Shown here piece after piece: positions 25,731 to 35,041 of a stretch of 64,000 bases of DNA. The DNA lies in the NCBI GenBank assembly GCA_016789905.1, contig JAEUQC010000060.1:112368-176367 (forward strand), read 5' to 3'. Position 1 is the stretch's first letter. Each line of letters opens with the position of its first letter. The notes beneath the pieces are model-generated. The model did no database searches. It was given only the letters and a program-made list of their open reading frames with translations, and was not told the DNA's origin. A program made the position numbers and the translations under genes. The stretch is from Bryobacterales bacterium. Its GTDB lineage: Bacteria > Acidobacteriota > Terriglobia > Bryobacterales > Bryobacteraceae.

Positions 25731-26384
25731 ATGGGATTTTCGCCAAGATCGCCACAGTTAATTCGAGGTGGACTCGTCATGATCGACGCGGACTCAGGCA
25801 AGGTTCTCCGTGTCGTCACGTTACAGTACAACCCCGACACACTTACCCGCAGCCTCCAAATCAAGGGCGTCGGCGGGGACAGCGGTGACCACAGCGAACC
25901 GACGCGCCTGAAGGGTCCGCCGGTCGAATCCATTAAGCTTGACGCCGAAATCGACGCCACCGACAAACTGGAAGCCGCCGATAGTTCGGTGACCGATCTC
26001 GGATTGCATGCGCAACTGGCGCTGCTGGAAACGCTCGTCTATCCATCGAGCGCCGATCTCCGCTCCAACAACAGCAGCGCCAAGTCCGGTTCCATCGAGA
26101 TTGTCGCCATGCAGAAACCGCTCATCCTCTTTGTCTGGAGCAAACGGCGCGTTTTGCCGGTGCGTATCACCGAATTCTCCATAACAGAGGAAGGATTCGA
26201 CGCCGCGCTGAACCCGATTCGGGCGAAAGTGAGCCTGGGCATGCGGGTACTAACCGTAGACGACGTAGGGTTCGACAACCGCGGCGGGAGCATCTTCATG
26301 AGCTACCTGGAACAAAAAGAACAAATGGCGTCCGGAATCGCAACAAAAGCGTTCGGTTCGCTCGGAATCACTGGACTGCCGTAG
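25731..26384 (+). CDS. CIS tube-initiator protein (Afp7/Pvc7 N-terminal type)
   Basis: A 217-residue protein matching the contractile-injection-system tube-protein family. Marks are VVTLQYNPDTLTRSLQ near residue 32, LKLDAEIDATD-like SIKLDAEIDATD, and VRITEFSITEEGFDAALNPIRAKVSLGM, cited here as ITEEGFDAALNPIRAKVSL. It makes the tube-fold ring joining the hub to the first tube hexamer. In Afp7 this domain is fused to LysM; here the LysM protein is the next gene, 11 bp downstream. The first in-frame ATG is used; the NPDTL motif lies well inside. Confidence 0.85.
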   Translation: MGFSPRSPQLIRGGLVMIDADSGKVLRVVTLQYNPDTLTRSLQIKGVGGDSGDHSEPTRLKGPPVESIKLDAEIDATDKLEAADSSVTDLGLHAQLALLETLVYPSSADLRSNNSSAKSGSIEIVAMQKPLILFVWSKRRVLPVRITEFSITEEGFDAALNPIRAKVSLGMRVLTVDDVGFDNRGGSIFMSYLEQKEQMASGIATKAFGSLGITGLP

Positions 26385-26395
26385 GAGGCCCCTTA

Positions 26396-26713
26396 ATGAC
26401 ACCTTTTTCTCCAACCAGCCGCTACTATGGCCTTGCCGTCAAGCAACTGCCGCAATCCGACGGTTCAACGCTGGCCTTTATTGCACGTCGCTTAGTTCCA
26501 GGTCCGGGCCGCTTCGCCACGCTCGAAGAACATACGGTAACGCAAGGCGAACGGCCCGATCATGTCGCAGCGCAGCGTCTTGGCGACCCCGAACAGTTCT
26601 GGCGCCTGTGCGACGCCAATGCGGTGTTGCATCCCAACGAGTTGACCGCCACGCCGGGCGAAAGAATCCGGGTCACGTTGCCGGAAGGAATCCCAGGCCC
26701 GCAATCCGCCTGA
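26396..26713 (+). CDS. LysM-like tail protein (gpX/gp53-like)
   Basis: A 105-residue protein. The C-terminal 55 residues form a LysM-type module: HTVTQGERPDHVAAQRLGD, FWRLCDANAVLHPNEL, then PGERIRVTLP. Small tail LysM proteins (P2 gpX, T4 gp53, the Afp7 C-terminus) clamp the hub to the wedges in baseplates; peptidoglycan binding is not implied. An upstream segment of 45 residues supplies an extra strand pair. Well placed between the tube initiator and the hub gene. Confidence 0.82.
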   Translation: MTPFSPTSRYYGLAVKQLPQSDGSTLAFIARRLVPGPGRFATLEEHTVTQGERPDHVAAQRLGDPEQFWRLCDANAVLHPNELTATPGERIRVTLPEGIPGPQSA

Positions 26714-26721
26714 CCAAAACC

Positions 26722-27846
26722 ATGTTGAAGGGCGTCCACTTAACGTTGCTGATCGGACCCGCCGTGCCGGTGCCCGCACCCTCCGTGGTGATGCAGGCGC
26801 TGCGGTCTATCCAGGTTACCAGCGGCAAGGATCGCAGCGGTTTTCAGGTTACCTTCGCGGTTGGCAAGGATTCGCCGCTCTTGAAGACCATGCTGCCGGC
26901 CGGCTACTTCGACCCCATTTCAACCCGCGTCTGCATCATCGCCACCGTAAATGGATTTCCGCATGTGTTGATGGATGGCCTGGTGACGCAACAGGAACTG
27001 GCGCCAAGCAATGAGCCGGGAATGTCGACGCTCACCATCACCGGCGAAGATTTGAGCCTGGCCATGGACATAGTCGAAATGGTGATGCCGTACCCAGCCG
27101 TTCCCGTGATCGGCAGAATCTACCTGATCCTGGCAAAGTACGCCTTCCTGGGCATTGCGCCGATTGCGATTCCACCGCTGATTCCAACCGTTGAAATGCC
27201 CACCACTGGATTTGAATCGCAGACAACTACGGATAGGGCGTATCTCCAAAGTCTCGCAAGGCGGGCTGGGTACGTGTTTTATTTGGAACCCGGGCCGGCG
27301 CCGCTGACATCGATCGCCTATTGGGGACCCGACATCCGAATCCCGGTTCCACAACCGGCGCTGAACATCAATATGGACGCTCACACGAACGTGGAATCGC
27401 TGAGCTTCTCTCTCGACGGTCTGGCTAAGAAGTGGACGGTGGTAACCATCCTAGACCCCATCACAAAAAAGATTCCGATCCCTGTTCCCGTGCCAAACAT
27501 CAGCGTGTTCAAGCCGCCAATGGGCGCACGGCCCACGCCCCCGGCGCGCGTGGTCTTCGCCAAGGAGTTTTCCAAACTCACGCCAGATAAAGCGGCCGAA
27601 AAAGTTCTCGGGCTGTTGATGAACAATTCAGACGCCATCAGCGTCTCCGGCTCGCTCGATGTTGTGCGGTACGGCAGGCCGCTGCGCTCCCGAATGATGG
27701 TGGGCGTGCGCGGCGCGGGCCTTGCTTACGACGGACTCTACTACGTGAACAGCGTGACCCATTCCATTAAGCGCGGCGAGTACAAACAGAGTTTCACGCT
27801 CTCCCGCGACGGACTGATTTCCAATACACCAAAGGTTGTGCCATGA
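26722..27846 (+). CDS. Baseplate hub protein (gpD/T4 gp27-like; Afp8 N-terminal half)
   Basis: A protein of 374 residues. ATG at 26722 follows the LysM stop by 8 bp; a longer frame upstream is overlap. Features are IQVTSGKDRSGFQVTFAVGK, the late-control-D-type SNEPGMSTLTITGEDLS, ESQTTTDRAYLQSLARRAGY, and the C-terminal strand YYVNSVTHSIKRGEYKQSF. It forms the trimeric hub onto which tube and spike are built. In Afp8, Pvc8 and VgrG it is fused to the spike; here the spike is a separate gene overlapping by 4 bp. Confidence 0.88.
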   Translation: MLKGVHLTLLIGPAVPVPAPSVVMQALRSIQVTSGKDRSGFQVTFAVGKDSPLLKTMLPAGYFDPISTRVCIIATVNGFPHVLMDGLVTQQELAPSNEPGMSTLTITGEDLSLAMDIVEMVMPYPAVPVIGRIYLILAKYAFLGIAPIAIPPLIPTVEMPTTGFESQTTTDRAYLQSLARRAGYVFYLEPGPAPLTSIAYWGPDIRIPVPQPALNINMDAHTNVESLSFSLDGLAKKWTVVTILDPITKKIPIPVPVPNISVFKPPMGARPTPPARVVFAKEFSKLTPDKAAEKVLGLLMNNSDAISVSGSLDVVRYGRPLRSRMMVGVRGAGLAYDGLYYVNSVTHSIKRGEYKQSFTLSRDGLISNTPKVVP

Positions 27847-28373
27847 ATAGCGAACCGGAACAAAAGTACTTCGGTAAATACCGGGGTACAGTCATCAACA
27901 ACATCGATCCCGAGCAGCGCGGACGGATTCTGGCCATGGTGCCGGATGTACTCGGAATGGTGCCTTCGTCGTGGTGTGAGGCGTGTGTTCCGCTGGCCGG
28001 ACCCACCGGACCGCCCATGGGAACGTACTTCGTGCCGCCCATCGGCGCCGGCGTGTGGATTGAATTCGAACAGGGCGATCCGAACCATCCGGTCTTCACC
28101 GGGTGCCGTTTCGGTCTGGCGGCGGAAGTACCTACATTGGCCTTCGCCGGGCTTCCCATCTCACCGAGTATCGTCCTGCAGACGGCTGGCCAGAACACTA
28201 TCGCCATCAGTGATCTGCCGGGGCCAACCGGCGGAATTATGCTGAAGAGCGCCACCGGGGCGACACTCATCGTCAACGACACCGGCATCTACATTCAAAA
28301 CGGAAAGGGCGCCATGCTCACCATGGTTGGCCCCACCGTAACCGTCAACAACGGCGCCCTGGTTGTCATCTAG
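27843..28373 (+). CDS. Central spike protein with OB fold (gpV/gp5-like; Afp8 C-terminal half)
   Basis: A 176-residue protein. It begins with the OB-fold signature YRGTVINNIDPEQRGRI, passes through PPIGAGVWIEFEQGDPNHPVFTGC, which is diagnostic for gp5/VgrG/gpV OB domains, and ends in a short beta-helix-like needle (GGIMLKSATGATLIVNDTGI). The trimer forms the membrane-piercing spike, to which the next gene's PAAR cone would bind. Coupled to the hub by ATGA overlap. Confidence 0.93.
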   Translation: MNSEPEQKYFGKYRGTVINNIDPEQRGRILAMVPDVLGMVPSSWCEACVPLAGPTGPPMGTYFVPPIGAGVWIEFEQGDPNHPVFTGCRFGLAAEVPTLAFAGLPISPSIVLQTAGQNTIAISDLPGPTGGIMLKSATGATLIVNDTGIYIQNGKGAMLTMVGPTVTVNNGALVVI

Positions 28374-28385
28374 AAAGGACTCGAT

Positions 28386-28733
28386 ATGCCTGGATTTCTC
28401 ATGCACGCTGGAGCCACCATCCAATGCCCGCATGCCGTGCCCGCGCAGATAGTCCCAACGCAAGCGCGGGTCCTGGTGAACGCCATGCCCGTGGCTCTGA
28501 TCAGCGATCAGATCATAGCCACCGGATGCCCGTTCACAGTTCCGCCGGGCAAGCCGCAGCCGTGCGTGCTGGCCAAGTGGTTCATGCCCTCCACAAGAGT
28601 ACTGATCAATGGGACGCCGGCAATGGTTCTGACCGCGCCCGGCCCAGGGCCCGGACTCTTCCAAAGCGCCGACCAGATCCCCGCCGGCCCGCCGATTGTA
28701 ACCGTGGTTCAAACCCGTGTGACCGGAATGTAA
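28386..28733 (+). CDS. PAAR-like spike tip protein (Afp10/Pvc10-like)
   Basis: A 115-residue protein made almost entirely of a PAAR-like/DUF4280-type cone: FLMHAGATIQCPH at the start, repeated VLVNAMPVALISDQ and VLINGTPAMVLT hairpins, and spaced Cys/His (CPH, CPF, QPCV) able to hold a metal at the tip. It sharpens the spike. It carries no C-terminal effector extension, so toxins are not attached here. Placed directly after the spike gene. Confidence 0.88.
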   Translation: MPGFLMHAGATIQCPHAVPAQIVPTQARVLVNAMPVALISDQIIATGCPFTVPPGKPQPCVLAKWFMPSTRVLINGTPAMVLTAPGPGPGLFQSADQIPAGPPIVTVVQTRVTGM

Positions 28734-28743
28734 GGAGCACCCG

Positions 28744-29106
28744 ATGGCAACACATTTCGACTATCCCTACCACTTCGATCACCGCTTCCGGACGGCCTCC
28801 ACCACCGATGCCGAACATGTCCGCGACATGATTGAAATGCTGCTGCTGACCGACCCCGGCGAACGGGTGAACCGGCCGGACTTCGGGGGCGGCCTGCGCC
28901 AACTGGTCTTTGCGCCCAATAGCCCGGAACTCGCGGCGGCGCTCCAATTCACCGTCCGCGCCGCGCTCCAGCGATGGCTTGGTGACGTCGTGGAAGTGCA
29001 GGAACTGGAAGTCAACGCGGTCGATTCTCAACTCACCATCCAACTCCAATACGCGTTGCGCGCCACGCAGGAAAGCTTCAGCGCGCAGTTTGTGAGGCCG
29101 ATATGA
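28744..29106 (+). CDS. Baseplate wedge protein gp25/GPW family (Afp9/Pvc9-like)
   Basis: A 120-residue lysozyme-like-fold wedge protein. The order MIEMLLLTDPGERVNRPDFG, GLRQLVF, AALQRWLGDVVEV and final beta hairpin is the full gp25 pattern; the core EPR-type position reads ERVNRP. In contractile machines gp25 nucleates the sheath at the baseplate. Overlaps the following J-type gene by 4 bp. Confidence 0.93.
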   Translation: MATHFDYPYHFDHRFRTASTTDAEHVRDMIEMLLLTDPGERVNRPDFGGGLRQLVFAPNSPELAAALQFTVRAALQRWLGDVVEVQELEVNAVDSQLTIQLQYALRATQESFSAQFVRPI

Positions 29107-31604
29107 GCGAACGGACCTGTACTCACGAATTCCGCCGCGAAGAGGTCCGCGCCAGCAACGAGTGGAACGGACTGGACTTTGTCGAAGTGGACTCCGCGCA
29201 AACCACGCTTACCGTCTGCTTTTTGGGCCGCGCGCCGCTGGAACTGACAGCGGGGAATTTCCGCCTTTCCGGCGGACGAACCGCCAAGGACTCGGTACGT
29301 ATCACGTCGATCGATCTCCAGCCATCCCCAAACCCGCTCTTCGATGACAAGGTATTGCTCCATCTTGACAAGCGTGGCGACTTCTCCACATACCGGCTAA
29401 CGCTCTCCGGCGTTCCGAATATCGATCCCCGCTACGCCTCTCTCTCCTTCAGCTTCAAGGCGAATTGCCCTTCCGATCTCGATTGCGCCGCGCCGGCCAT
29501 CTGTCCGCAACCCGATTACGAGCGCCCCTCCATCGACTACCTGGCGAAGGACTACGCCACCTTCCGTCAGTTACTCCTCGACCGCTTGGCGCTAACCTGT
29601 CCCGGATGGACAGAGCGCCATGTTCCGGACCTGGGCGTTACGCTGGTGGAGGTGCTGGCCTACAGTGCCGACTACTTGAGCTACTACCAGGACGCGGTGG
29701 CAACGGAAGCCTATTTGGACACCGCCCGCCGGCGGCCTTCGGTCCGCCGCCACGCCCGCCTGGTGGACTACAGATTGAGCGAGGGATGCAACGCCCGCGC
29801 CCTAGTTGCTGTGGAGGTTTCCACTGACCTTGATCTCGACGCCGCGAAGGTGAGCTTTACCACCGCTGTTCGCGATTCGGCGCCAGTTGAAGGACGAACC
29901 TCCGTCCGCGGGTTCGAATTGCAGGGTGTGCCGCCCGACGCCTACGAAACATTCGAGCCCGTCTTTCCGGGCCGCATCCGTTTGTGGACGGGAAATAACA
30001 GGCTGAGCATTCATACCTGGGGCGACAGAGAATGCTGCCTTCGCAAAGGCTCGACGCGCGCCGAGCTCCGGGGAATCCTGGCGGCCGTTGAACAGGATCC
30101 GAACCCGGCCCGAAAGGACGATAACGGCACGCCGGAGATTCACCTGCAGCCGGGCGACTTTCTTATTTTCGAGGAAGTCATCGGGCCGAAGACCGGCAAC
30201 GCCGCAGACGCCGATCCTACGCGCCGCCACGCCGTCCGTCTCACCAGCGTCGCCACGGCGACCGACGAGTTGCTCGGCATTCCGTTGGTTGCCATCGAGT
30301 GGGGGGAGGAGGACGCGTTGCCCTTTGACCTCTGTCTCTCTGCAATCGGACCAGCGCCGGAATGCGCCTACTTGCAGGACATTTCTGTCGTTTGGGCGAA
30401 TGTCGTTCTGGCGGATCACGGGCGCACCCAACCTTCAGAAGACTTGGGCGCCGTGCCCGTGCGGTCATCGGCACAGACGTGCCTGTGCGAGGGCGAACCC
30501 TCGGAGGTGACCCAATCCCCCGGCCGCTACCGGCCCGCGCTGCAACGCGCGCCGTTGACGTTTGCCGCCGCCGTGAACGGCGCGCAATCCGCCACGGCGA
30601 TACTGAACCCTGATCCCTGGAAGGCGCTGCCGGAGCTGCATGTTTCCGGGCCGGAGGGCGAGTGGAACGTACGTTACGATCTGCTGGGAAGCGGCGCCAG
30701 CGACCGGCATTTCGTCGTCGAAATGGAGGAGAACGGACTAGCCAATCTTCGCTTTGGAAACGGGGAGTGCGGCAAGGCTCCACTGGCCGGCGGATTCTAT
30801 TCCGCGACTTATAGAACCGGCAATGGTCCGGCCGGGAACGTGGGTGCGTCCGCTATTTCCGTTTTGGTTCACCAGACGAGTGCGCTGTCCAACGACATTC
30901 TGCGCGTCCGCAACCCGATCCCGGCGCAGGGCGGCGCCGCGGCGCAGCCAATGGAGGAGGTCAAACTTATGGCGCCCTCCGCCTTCCGTTTTGGGGACGG
31001 CGCGCTTCGGCGTGCCATCACGGCGGACGATTACGCCACCATCGCCGCGCGTCACCCGAAAGTGCAGAGCGCCGCCGCGCGCCTGGTGTGGACCGGCAGT
31101 TGGTTCGAAGCGGAGACCGGAATCGACGTAAAAGCAGCCTATGCCGATAGCTCCGCCGCCATCACTACGGAAGTGGAGAACTATCTTGAAGGGTTCCGCC
31201 GCATGGGGCACGACCTGGATGCGCAGTGCGGCGTCAAGGTACCCCTCGAACTGGAGTTGCAAGTCTGCATCGCGCCAGAGTATCTGCGGGGCCACGTGAA
31301 AGCGGCGCTGCTCGACGCGTTCAGCAACCGGGCGCTGCCGGGAGGTAAGTTCGGCTTCTTCCATGCGGACCAGTTGGTCTTTGGCGCCGATATCCGGCTG
31401 AGCGCAATCATCGCCGCGGCGCACGCGGTGAACGGCGTGGTCAGTGTAAAGGTACTCCGTTTGCAACGGCAATTCGAGCCATCCAACCACGAGATCGAAG
31501 ACGGGTTATTGCCGCTGGGCCCGTTTGAAATCGCGCAACTCGACAATTCTCCCAACTACCCCGAGCGCGGCAAGCTCACAATCCACGTTCTAGGAGGAAG
31601 GTAA
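29103..31604 (+). CDS. Baseplate J-like wedge protein (Afp11/Pvc11-like)
   Basis: An 833-residue protein annotated elsewhere as putative baseplate assembly protein. An N-terminal beta domain leads to the conserved YERPSIDYLAKDYATFRQL and HVPDLGVTLVEVLAYSADYL helices (residues ~140-200). The J-type core near 540-720 contains LRFGNGECGKAPLAG and GALRRAITADDYATIAARHP. It corresponds to T4 gp6-type wedge dimers that form the iris of the baseplate. Its stop and the next ATG share one base (TAATG). Confidence 0.92.
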   Translation: MSERTCTHEFRREEVRASNEWNGLDFVEVDSAQTTLTVCFLGRAPLELTAGNFRLSGGRTAKDSVRITSIDLQPSPNPLFDDKVLLHLDKRGDFSTYRLTLSGVPNIDPRYASLSFSFKANCPSDLDCAAPAICPQPDYERPSIDYLAKDYATFRQLLLDRLALTCPGWTERHVPDLGVTLVEVLAYSADYLSYYQDAVATEAYLDTARRRPSVRRHARLVDYRLSEGCNARALVAVEVSTDLDLDAAKVSFTTAVRDSAPVEGRTSVRGFELQGVPPDAYETFEPVFPGRIRLWTGNNRLSIHTWGDRECCLRKGSTRAELRGILAAVEQDPNPARKDDNGTPEIHLQPGDFLIFEEVIGPKTGNAADADPTRRHAVRLTSVATATDELLGIPLVAIEWGEEDALPFDLCLSAIGPAPECAYLQDISVVWANVVLADHGRTQPSEDLGAVPVRSSAQTCLCEGEPSEVTQSPGRYRPALQRAPLTFAAAVNGAQSATAILNPDPWKALPELHVSGPEGEWNVRYDLLGSGASDRHFVVEMEENGLANLRFGNGECGKAPLAGGFYSATYRTGNGPAGNVGASAISVLVHQTSALSNDILRVRNPIPAQGGAAAQPMEEVKLMAPSAFRFGDGALRRAITADDYATIAARHPKVQSAAARLVWTGSWFEAETGIDVKAAYADSSAAITTEVENYLEGFRRMGHDLDAQCGVKVPLELELQVCIAPEYLRGHVKAALLDAFSNRALPGGKFGFFHADQLVFGADIRLSAIIAAAHAVNGVVSVKVLRLQRQFEPSNHEIEDGLLPLGPFEIAQLDNSPNYPERGKLTIHVLGGR

Positions 31605-34600
31605 TGAGTTGCAATCCGCCCTGCCAATGTGAGTGCTGTACGGGAACGGGTGCCGCCACCCCCGCCACCGTCTACAATCGTCCCGGCCTCGATGCGATCT
31701 CCTACCGAATCGGCGAACATGGCCAGTTCCTGGAAACAATGAAAGCGCGGCTTTCGTCGCACGAGTTCCCGGCCTTGGGGACCGCGTTCGACCCGAAAGA
31801 CCCAACACGCGCGAAGAGCACCGGGCTTGGATCTCGTTCCTCCGACGATCCATCCATCGCCCTTCTCGACGGTTGGGCGATGGCTGCGGACGTGCTGACT
31901 TTCTATCAGGAGCGCCTCGCCAATGAGGGCTTTCTCCGCACTGCCACCGATCGCCGATCCGTGCTGGAACTCGGCCGCCTGGTTGGTTACCAGCCGCGGC
32001 CCGGTGTGGCGGCCACTTGTTATCTGGCCTATGAAGTGGATTCCAACGCCACTACACCGGTGGAAATCCCGCTGGGCGCGAAGGTGCAAAGTGTACCCGG
32101 GCCAGGCGAATTGCCACAGACATTTGAGACTTCCGAGAAGTTTATCGCCCGCAAGGATTGGAATGCAATGCGTCCCCGGCTGGAACGTCCGTGCTCTCCC
32201 GTAACCATCTTGGAAGGCACCGATGAGGACCCTGGCGCCAGGTTGTATCTCAAGGGCATCAACACGGGATTAAAGGCCAACGACGCGCTGTTGATTCAAC
32301 TGCGGGGCGCAAAGCCCTCCGTGTTGCGGGTGACAGAGGTGACGCCAGACGCGGCGGCGGATCGCACGCGCGTGGCCTTCGATCTGTGGTCGTCTCAGTC
32401 GGACCCGGTCCGCCCAACAACCGCGTTGCGCCGCAGCCTCGCCGCGCTCACTGCGGCCCGCGCTCGTCTCGCGCCGCTTTCGACGGGCTACCGTGTCCTG
32501 GGTATCTTGGCTCCCTTCCTCGCCTGGTTCAACGATCAGGCGAATGCCTCTCCGGTGTCCAAGGAAGTAAGCGCGGTACTTCTCAGGCCGAACCTGCTGA
32601 ACAGCATTTTGGCGCAAGCCGCCGAACTCATGGAGATCGCCGTTTCTCCATCGGCCGACTTGGTATTGCAAGGGCCGTATTATGAGGCGGTAAAGAACAC
32701 TGGCGCGTTGCCAGATGAGATTGAGGAGTACACCGGACTCCCGAATGGCGGTATCGTTGGCCGTCGCCTTGCCGAACTGGCGGCCGAATTGGCATTCGTG
32801 GATTTTTTGAAGGGCGACAGCGCGGACGCCAAGCAAGATGCGCGCCTGGCGGCCACCTTGAAAGGAATCGTGGCCGGCCTCGCCGCTCCTCCCTCGGTGC
32901 CTCCGCGGGATTCCCGCTCGCTGGCGCGGGATCCGGAGGTGCTCTTCGACCGCAACTCCGATATCGGCACGCAAGCCGTTAGCGCGTTGGAACCCCGCGT
33001 GGGCGCGGCCTTGGAATCGGCTTCGCGCAACGCCAAAGTCGCCCCGGAATCTCCGGTCCGCGTATTCGCAATGCGGCTAAGGCCCACGCTTTTTGCCGCA
33101 TCGGCGCCGCGCAAAGTGGTGAGCGTCAGCCAAAGCACCGGTGTGGCGACCACGCAAGAATGGTCCGACACCGATGTGCAATTCGCCGAAATGACGACAG
33201 CGGTGCACCTGGATGCAAGCTATGAAAAGGTGAAGCCAGGCAGCTTCATCATTCTGGATTTCAGCGCAGTTGACCGGAAGAGCCTTGGACGGATCCGCAT
33301 TGAAAACGAGGATTCCGGAGGACTTCTCATTGCCACCGCCGGCCAGGTGAGCAGCAAGCTGTCGCGTGCCCAGTACAGCGTCAGCGGGCAGACAACCCGG
33401 GTGCCGCTGCTCAATGCAAATGGAGAGGCGATGGCGTGGTTTAGCGTGGAGCCTCCCGCGCCTGTCACTGGAGCCATGGTGGCGCTGGAACCTGCCCCCG
33501 CATTCGAACTCATCCGCCGAACCGCGGTCTATGCCGAGTCCGAAGAACTCGCGCTCGCCAGTGAACCGGTGCTTGGCGATATTTGCGGTGGCGATGAGTG
33601 GATCGAGATGGGCACGTTAACCACGGGCCTTGAATCCGGGCGTTGGCTGGTCGTCAGCGGCGATCGCGCCGATATTGCCGGCACCGAGGGCGTGCGCGCC
33701 AGCGAACTGGTGATGCTCGACGCTGTGCGGCAGTATGTGCAGAAATCCGACCTGCGCGGCCTTGAAAGCAACACCGGCAGCCGCCTGGGCGCGTATCTTC
33801 CCGGTGAAAAGCTCCACACGTTTCTCCGGCTGGCCCGGAAACTGAGCTACTGCTACAAGCGCGGAACCGTTACCATCAATGCCAACGTCGTTAAGGCCAC
33901 GCACGGCGAAACGCGTTCCGAAATTCTAGGGGCGGGCGACGCCACAACTCCGCTCCAGACTTTCGTCCTGCGCCAGCCGCCCGTCACCTACGTGCCGGCC
34001 AATCAACCGGACGGCGTCGACAGCACGCTCAAGATCTACGTAAATGGCGTCGAGTGGAAAGAGGCCGCCGCCATCACCGCCCTGGGACCGGCCAGCCGCG
34101 GATTCATCGCCCGTATTGATGACAACGCGGTAACGTCCGTTACGTTTGGCGATGGAATTCATGGTTCGCGCCTGCCCACCGGCGTGGCTAATATCCAAGC
34201 CATCTACCGCTCCGGCATCGGCATGGGCGGCAATGTCAAGGCGGGGCAGCTTTCGCAGTTGATGACTCGCCCGCTCGGCATAAAAGGCGTGAACAATCCG
34301 ATCGACGCCAGCGGCGGCGCCGATCCGGAGACTCGCGATCAAGCCCGCAAGAACACGCCGCTCGCCGTAAGAGCTTTGGACCGATTGGTTGGTACCCAGG
34401 ACTACGCCGACTTCGCTCGCACCTTCGCCGGCATCGGCAAGGCGGCCTCTGCGCGGTTGTACATGAATGGCAACGAGACCGTTTTCGTCACCATCGCCGG
34501 CGCCAACGATACGCCGGTGCCCGCCACGAGCGACCTGTATGCCAACCTGCTCGCCGCGCTCAGAACCTACGGCGATCCATACCTGCCGCTCTTAGTGGAA

Positions 34601-35035
34601 TCCCGGGAGTTGTTGCTGCTCACCCTGCACGCTCGGATTCGAATGGCTGACGAATACCTGTGGGATGACGTCGTCACCCGCGTTCGCCAGTCGCTGCTGG
34701 ACCGCTACAGCTTTGAGCGCCGGGAGCTAGGCCAGTCTGCCATTCTCAGCGAGATCATCGCGGCCATACAGTCTCAGCGCGGCGTGGCGTATGTGGATAT
34801 CGAATCCTTCGGTGCCGTCGCGCAGTTGGATGACCACGGCGCCTACCGCGGGCCGGAGGAGATCACCGCCGCCCTGCGCGCCATCGCCAAAAAGGCGAAA
34901 GCCAAGGGCCGCCCGGCCGCCTTTGTTCGCGTGGCGAATGTCCGCGTGGAGGGCGGAGTTCCCAGACCCGCGCAACTCGCCTTCTTCGCCCCGCAACTGC
35001 CTGACACCTTGATCTTGAACCGCATTGAGGACTAG
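31604..35035 (+). CDS. Large baseplate J-like wedge protein (Afp12/Pvc12-like)
   Basis: An 1143-residue paralogue of the preceding wedge protein. The entry helices SSDDPSIALLDGWAMAADVL and LVGYQPRPGVAATCYLAYEV are typical. The J core lies in the last third (VTSVTFGDGIHGSRLPTGVANIQ; RALDRLVGTQDYADFARTFA). A long insertion between residues ~265 and 480 is Ala/Arg-rich and helical. The extreme N-terminus has five cysteines in 12 residues (CNPPCQCECC), a possible metal-binding cap. The two J proteins would form the heterodimeric wedge with gp25. Confidence 0.92.
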   Translation: MSCNPPCQCECCTGTGAATPATVYNRPGLDAISYRIGEHGQFLETMKARLSSHEFPALGTAFDPKDPTRAKSTGLGSRSSDDPSIALLDGWAMAADVLTFYQERLANEGFLRTATDRRSVLELGRLVGYQPRPGVAATCYLAYEVDSNATTPVEIPLGAKVQSVPGPGELPQTFETSEKFIARKDWNAMRPRLERPCSPVTILEGTDEDPGARLYLKGINTGLKANDALLIQLRGAKPSVLRVTEVTPDAAADRTRVAFDLWSSQSDPVRPTTALRRSLAALTAARARLAPLSTGYRVLGILAPFLAWFNDQANASPVSKEVSAVLLRPNLLNSILAQAAELMEIAVSPSADLVLQGPYYEAVKNTGALPDEIEEYTGLPNGGIVGRRLAELAAELAFVDFLKGDSADAKQDARLAATLKGIVAGLAAPPSVPPRDSRSLARDPEVLFDRNSDIGTQAVSALEPRVGAALESASRNAKVAPESPVRVFAMRLRPTLFAASAPRKVVSVSQSTGVATTQEWSDTDVQFAEMTTAVHLDASYEKVKPGSFIILDFSAVDRKSLGRIRIENEDSGGLLIATAGQVSSKLSRAQYSVSGQTTRVPLLNANGEAMAWFSVEPPAPVTGAMVALEPAPAFELIRRTAVYAESEELALASEPVLGDICGGDEWIEMGTLTTGLESGRWLVVSGDRADIAGTEGVRASELVMLDAVRQYVQKSDLRGLESNTGSRLGAYLPGEKLHTFLRLARKLSYCYKRGTVTINANVVKATHGETRSEILGAGDATTPLQTFVLRQPPVTYVPANQPDGVDSTLKIYVNGVEWKEAAAITALGPASRGFIARIDDNAVTSVTFGDGIHGSRLPTGVANIQAIYRSGIGMGGNVKAGQLSQLMTRPLGIKGVNNPIDASGGADPETRDQARKNTPLAVRALDRLVGTQDYADFARTFAGIGKAASARLYMNGNETVFVTIAGANDTPVPATSDLYANLLAALRTYGDPYLPLLVESRELLLLTLHARIRMADEYLWDDVVTRVRQSLLDRYSFERRELGQSAILSEIIAAIQSQRGVAYVDIESFGAVAQLDDHGAYRGPEEITAALRAIAKKAKAKGRPAAFVRVANVRVEGGVPRPAQLAFFAPQLPDTLILNRIED

Positions 35036-35041
35036 ACACCT

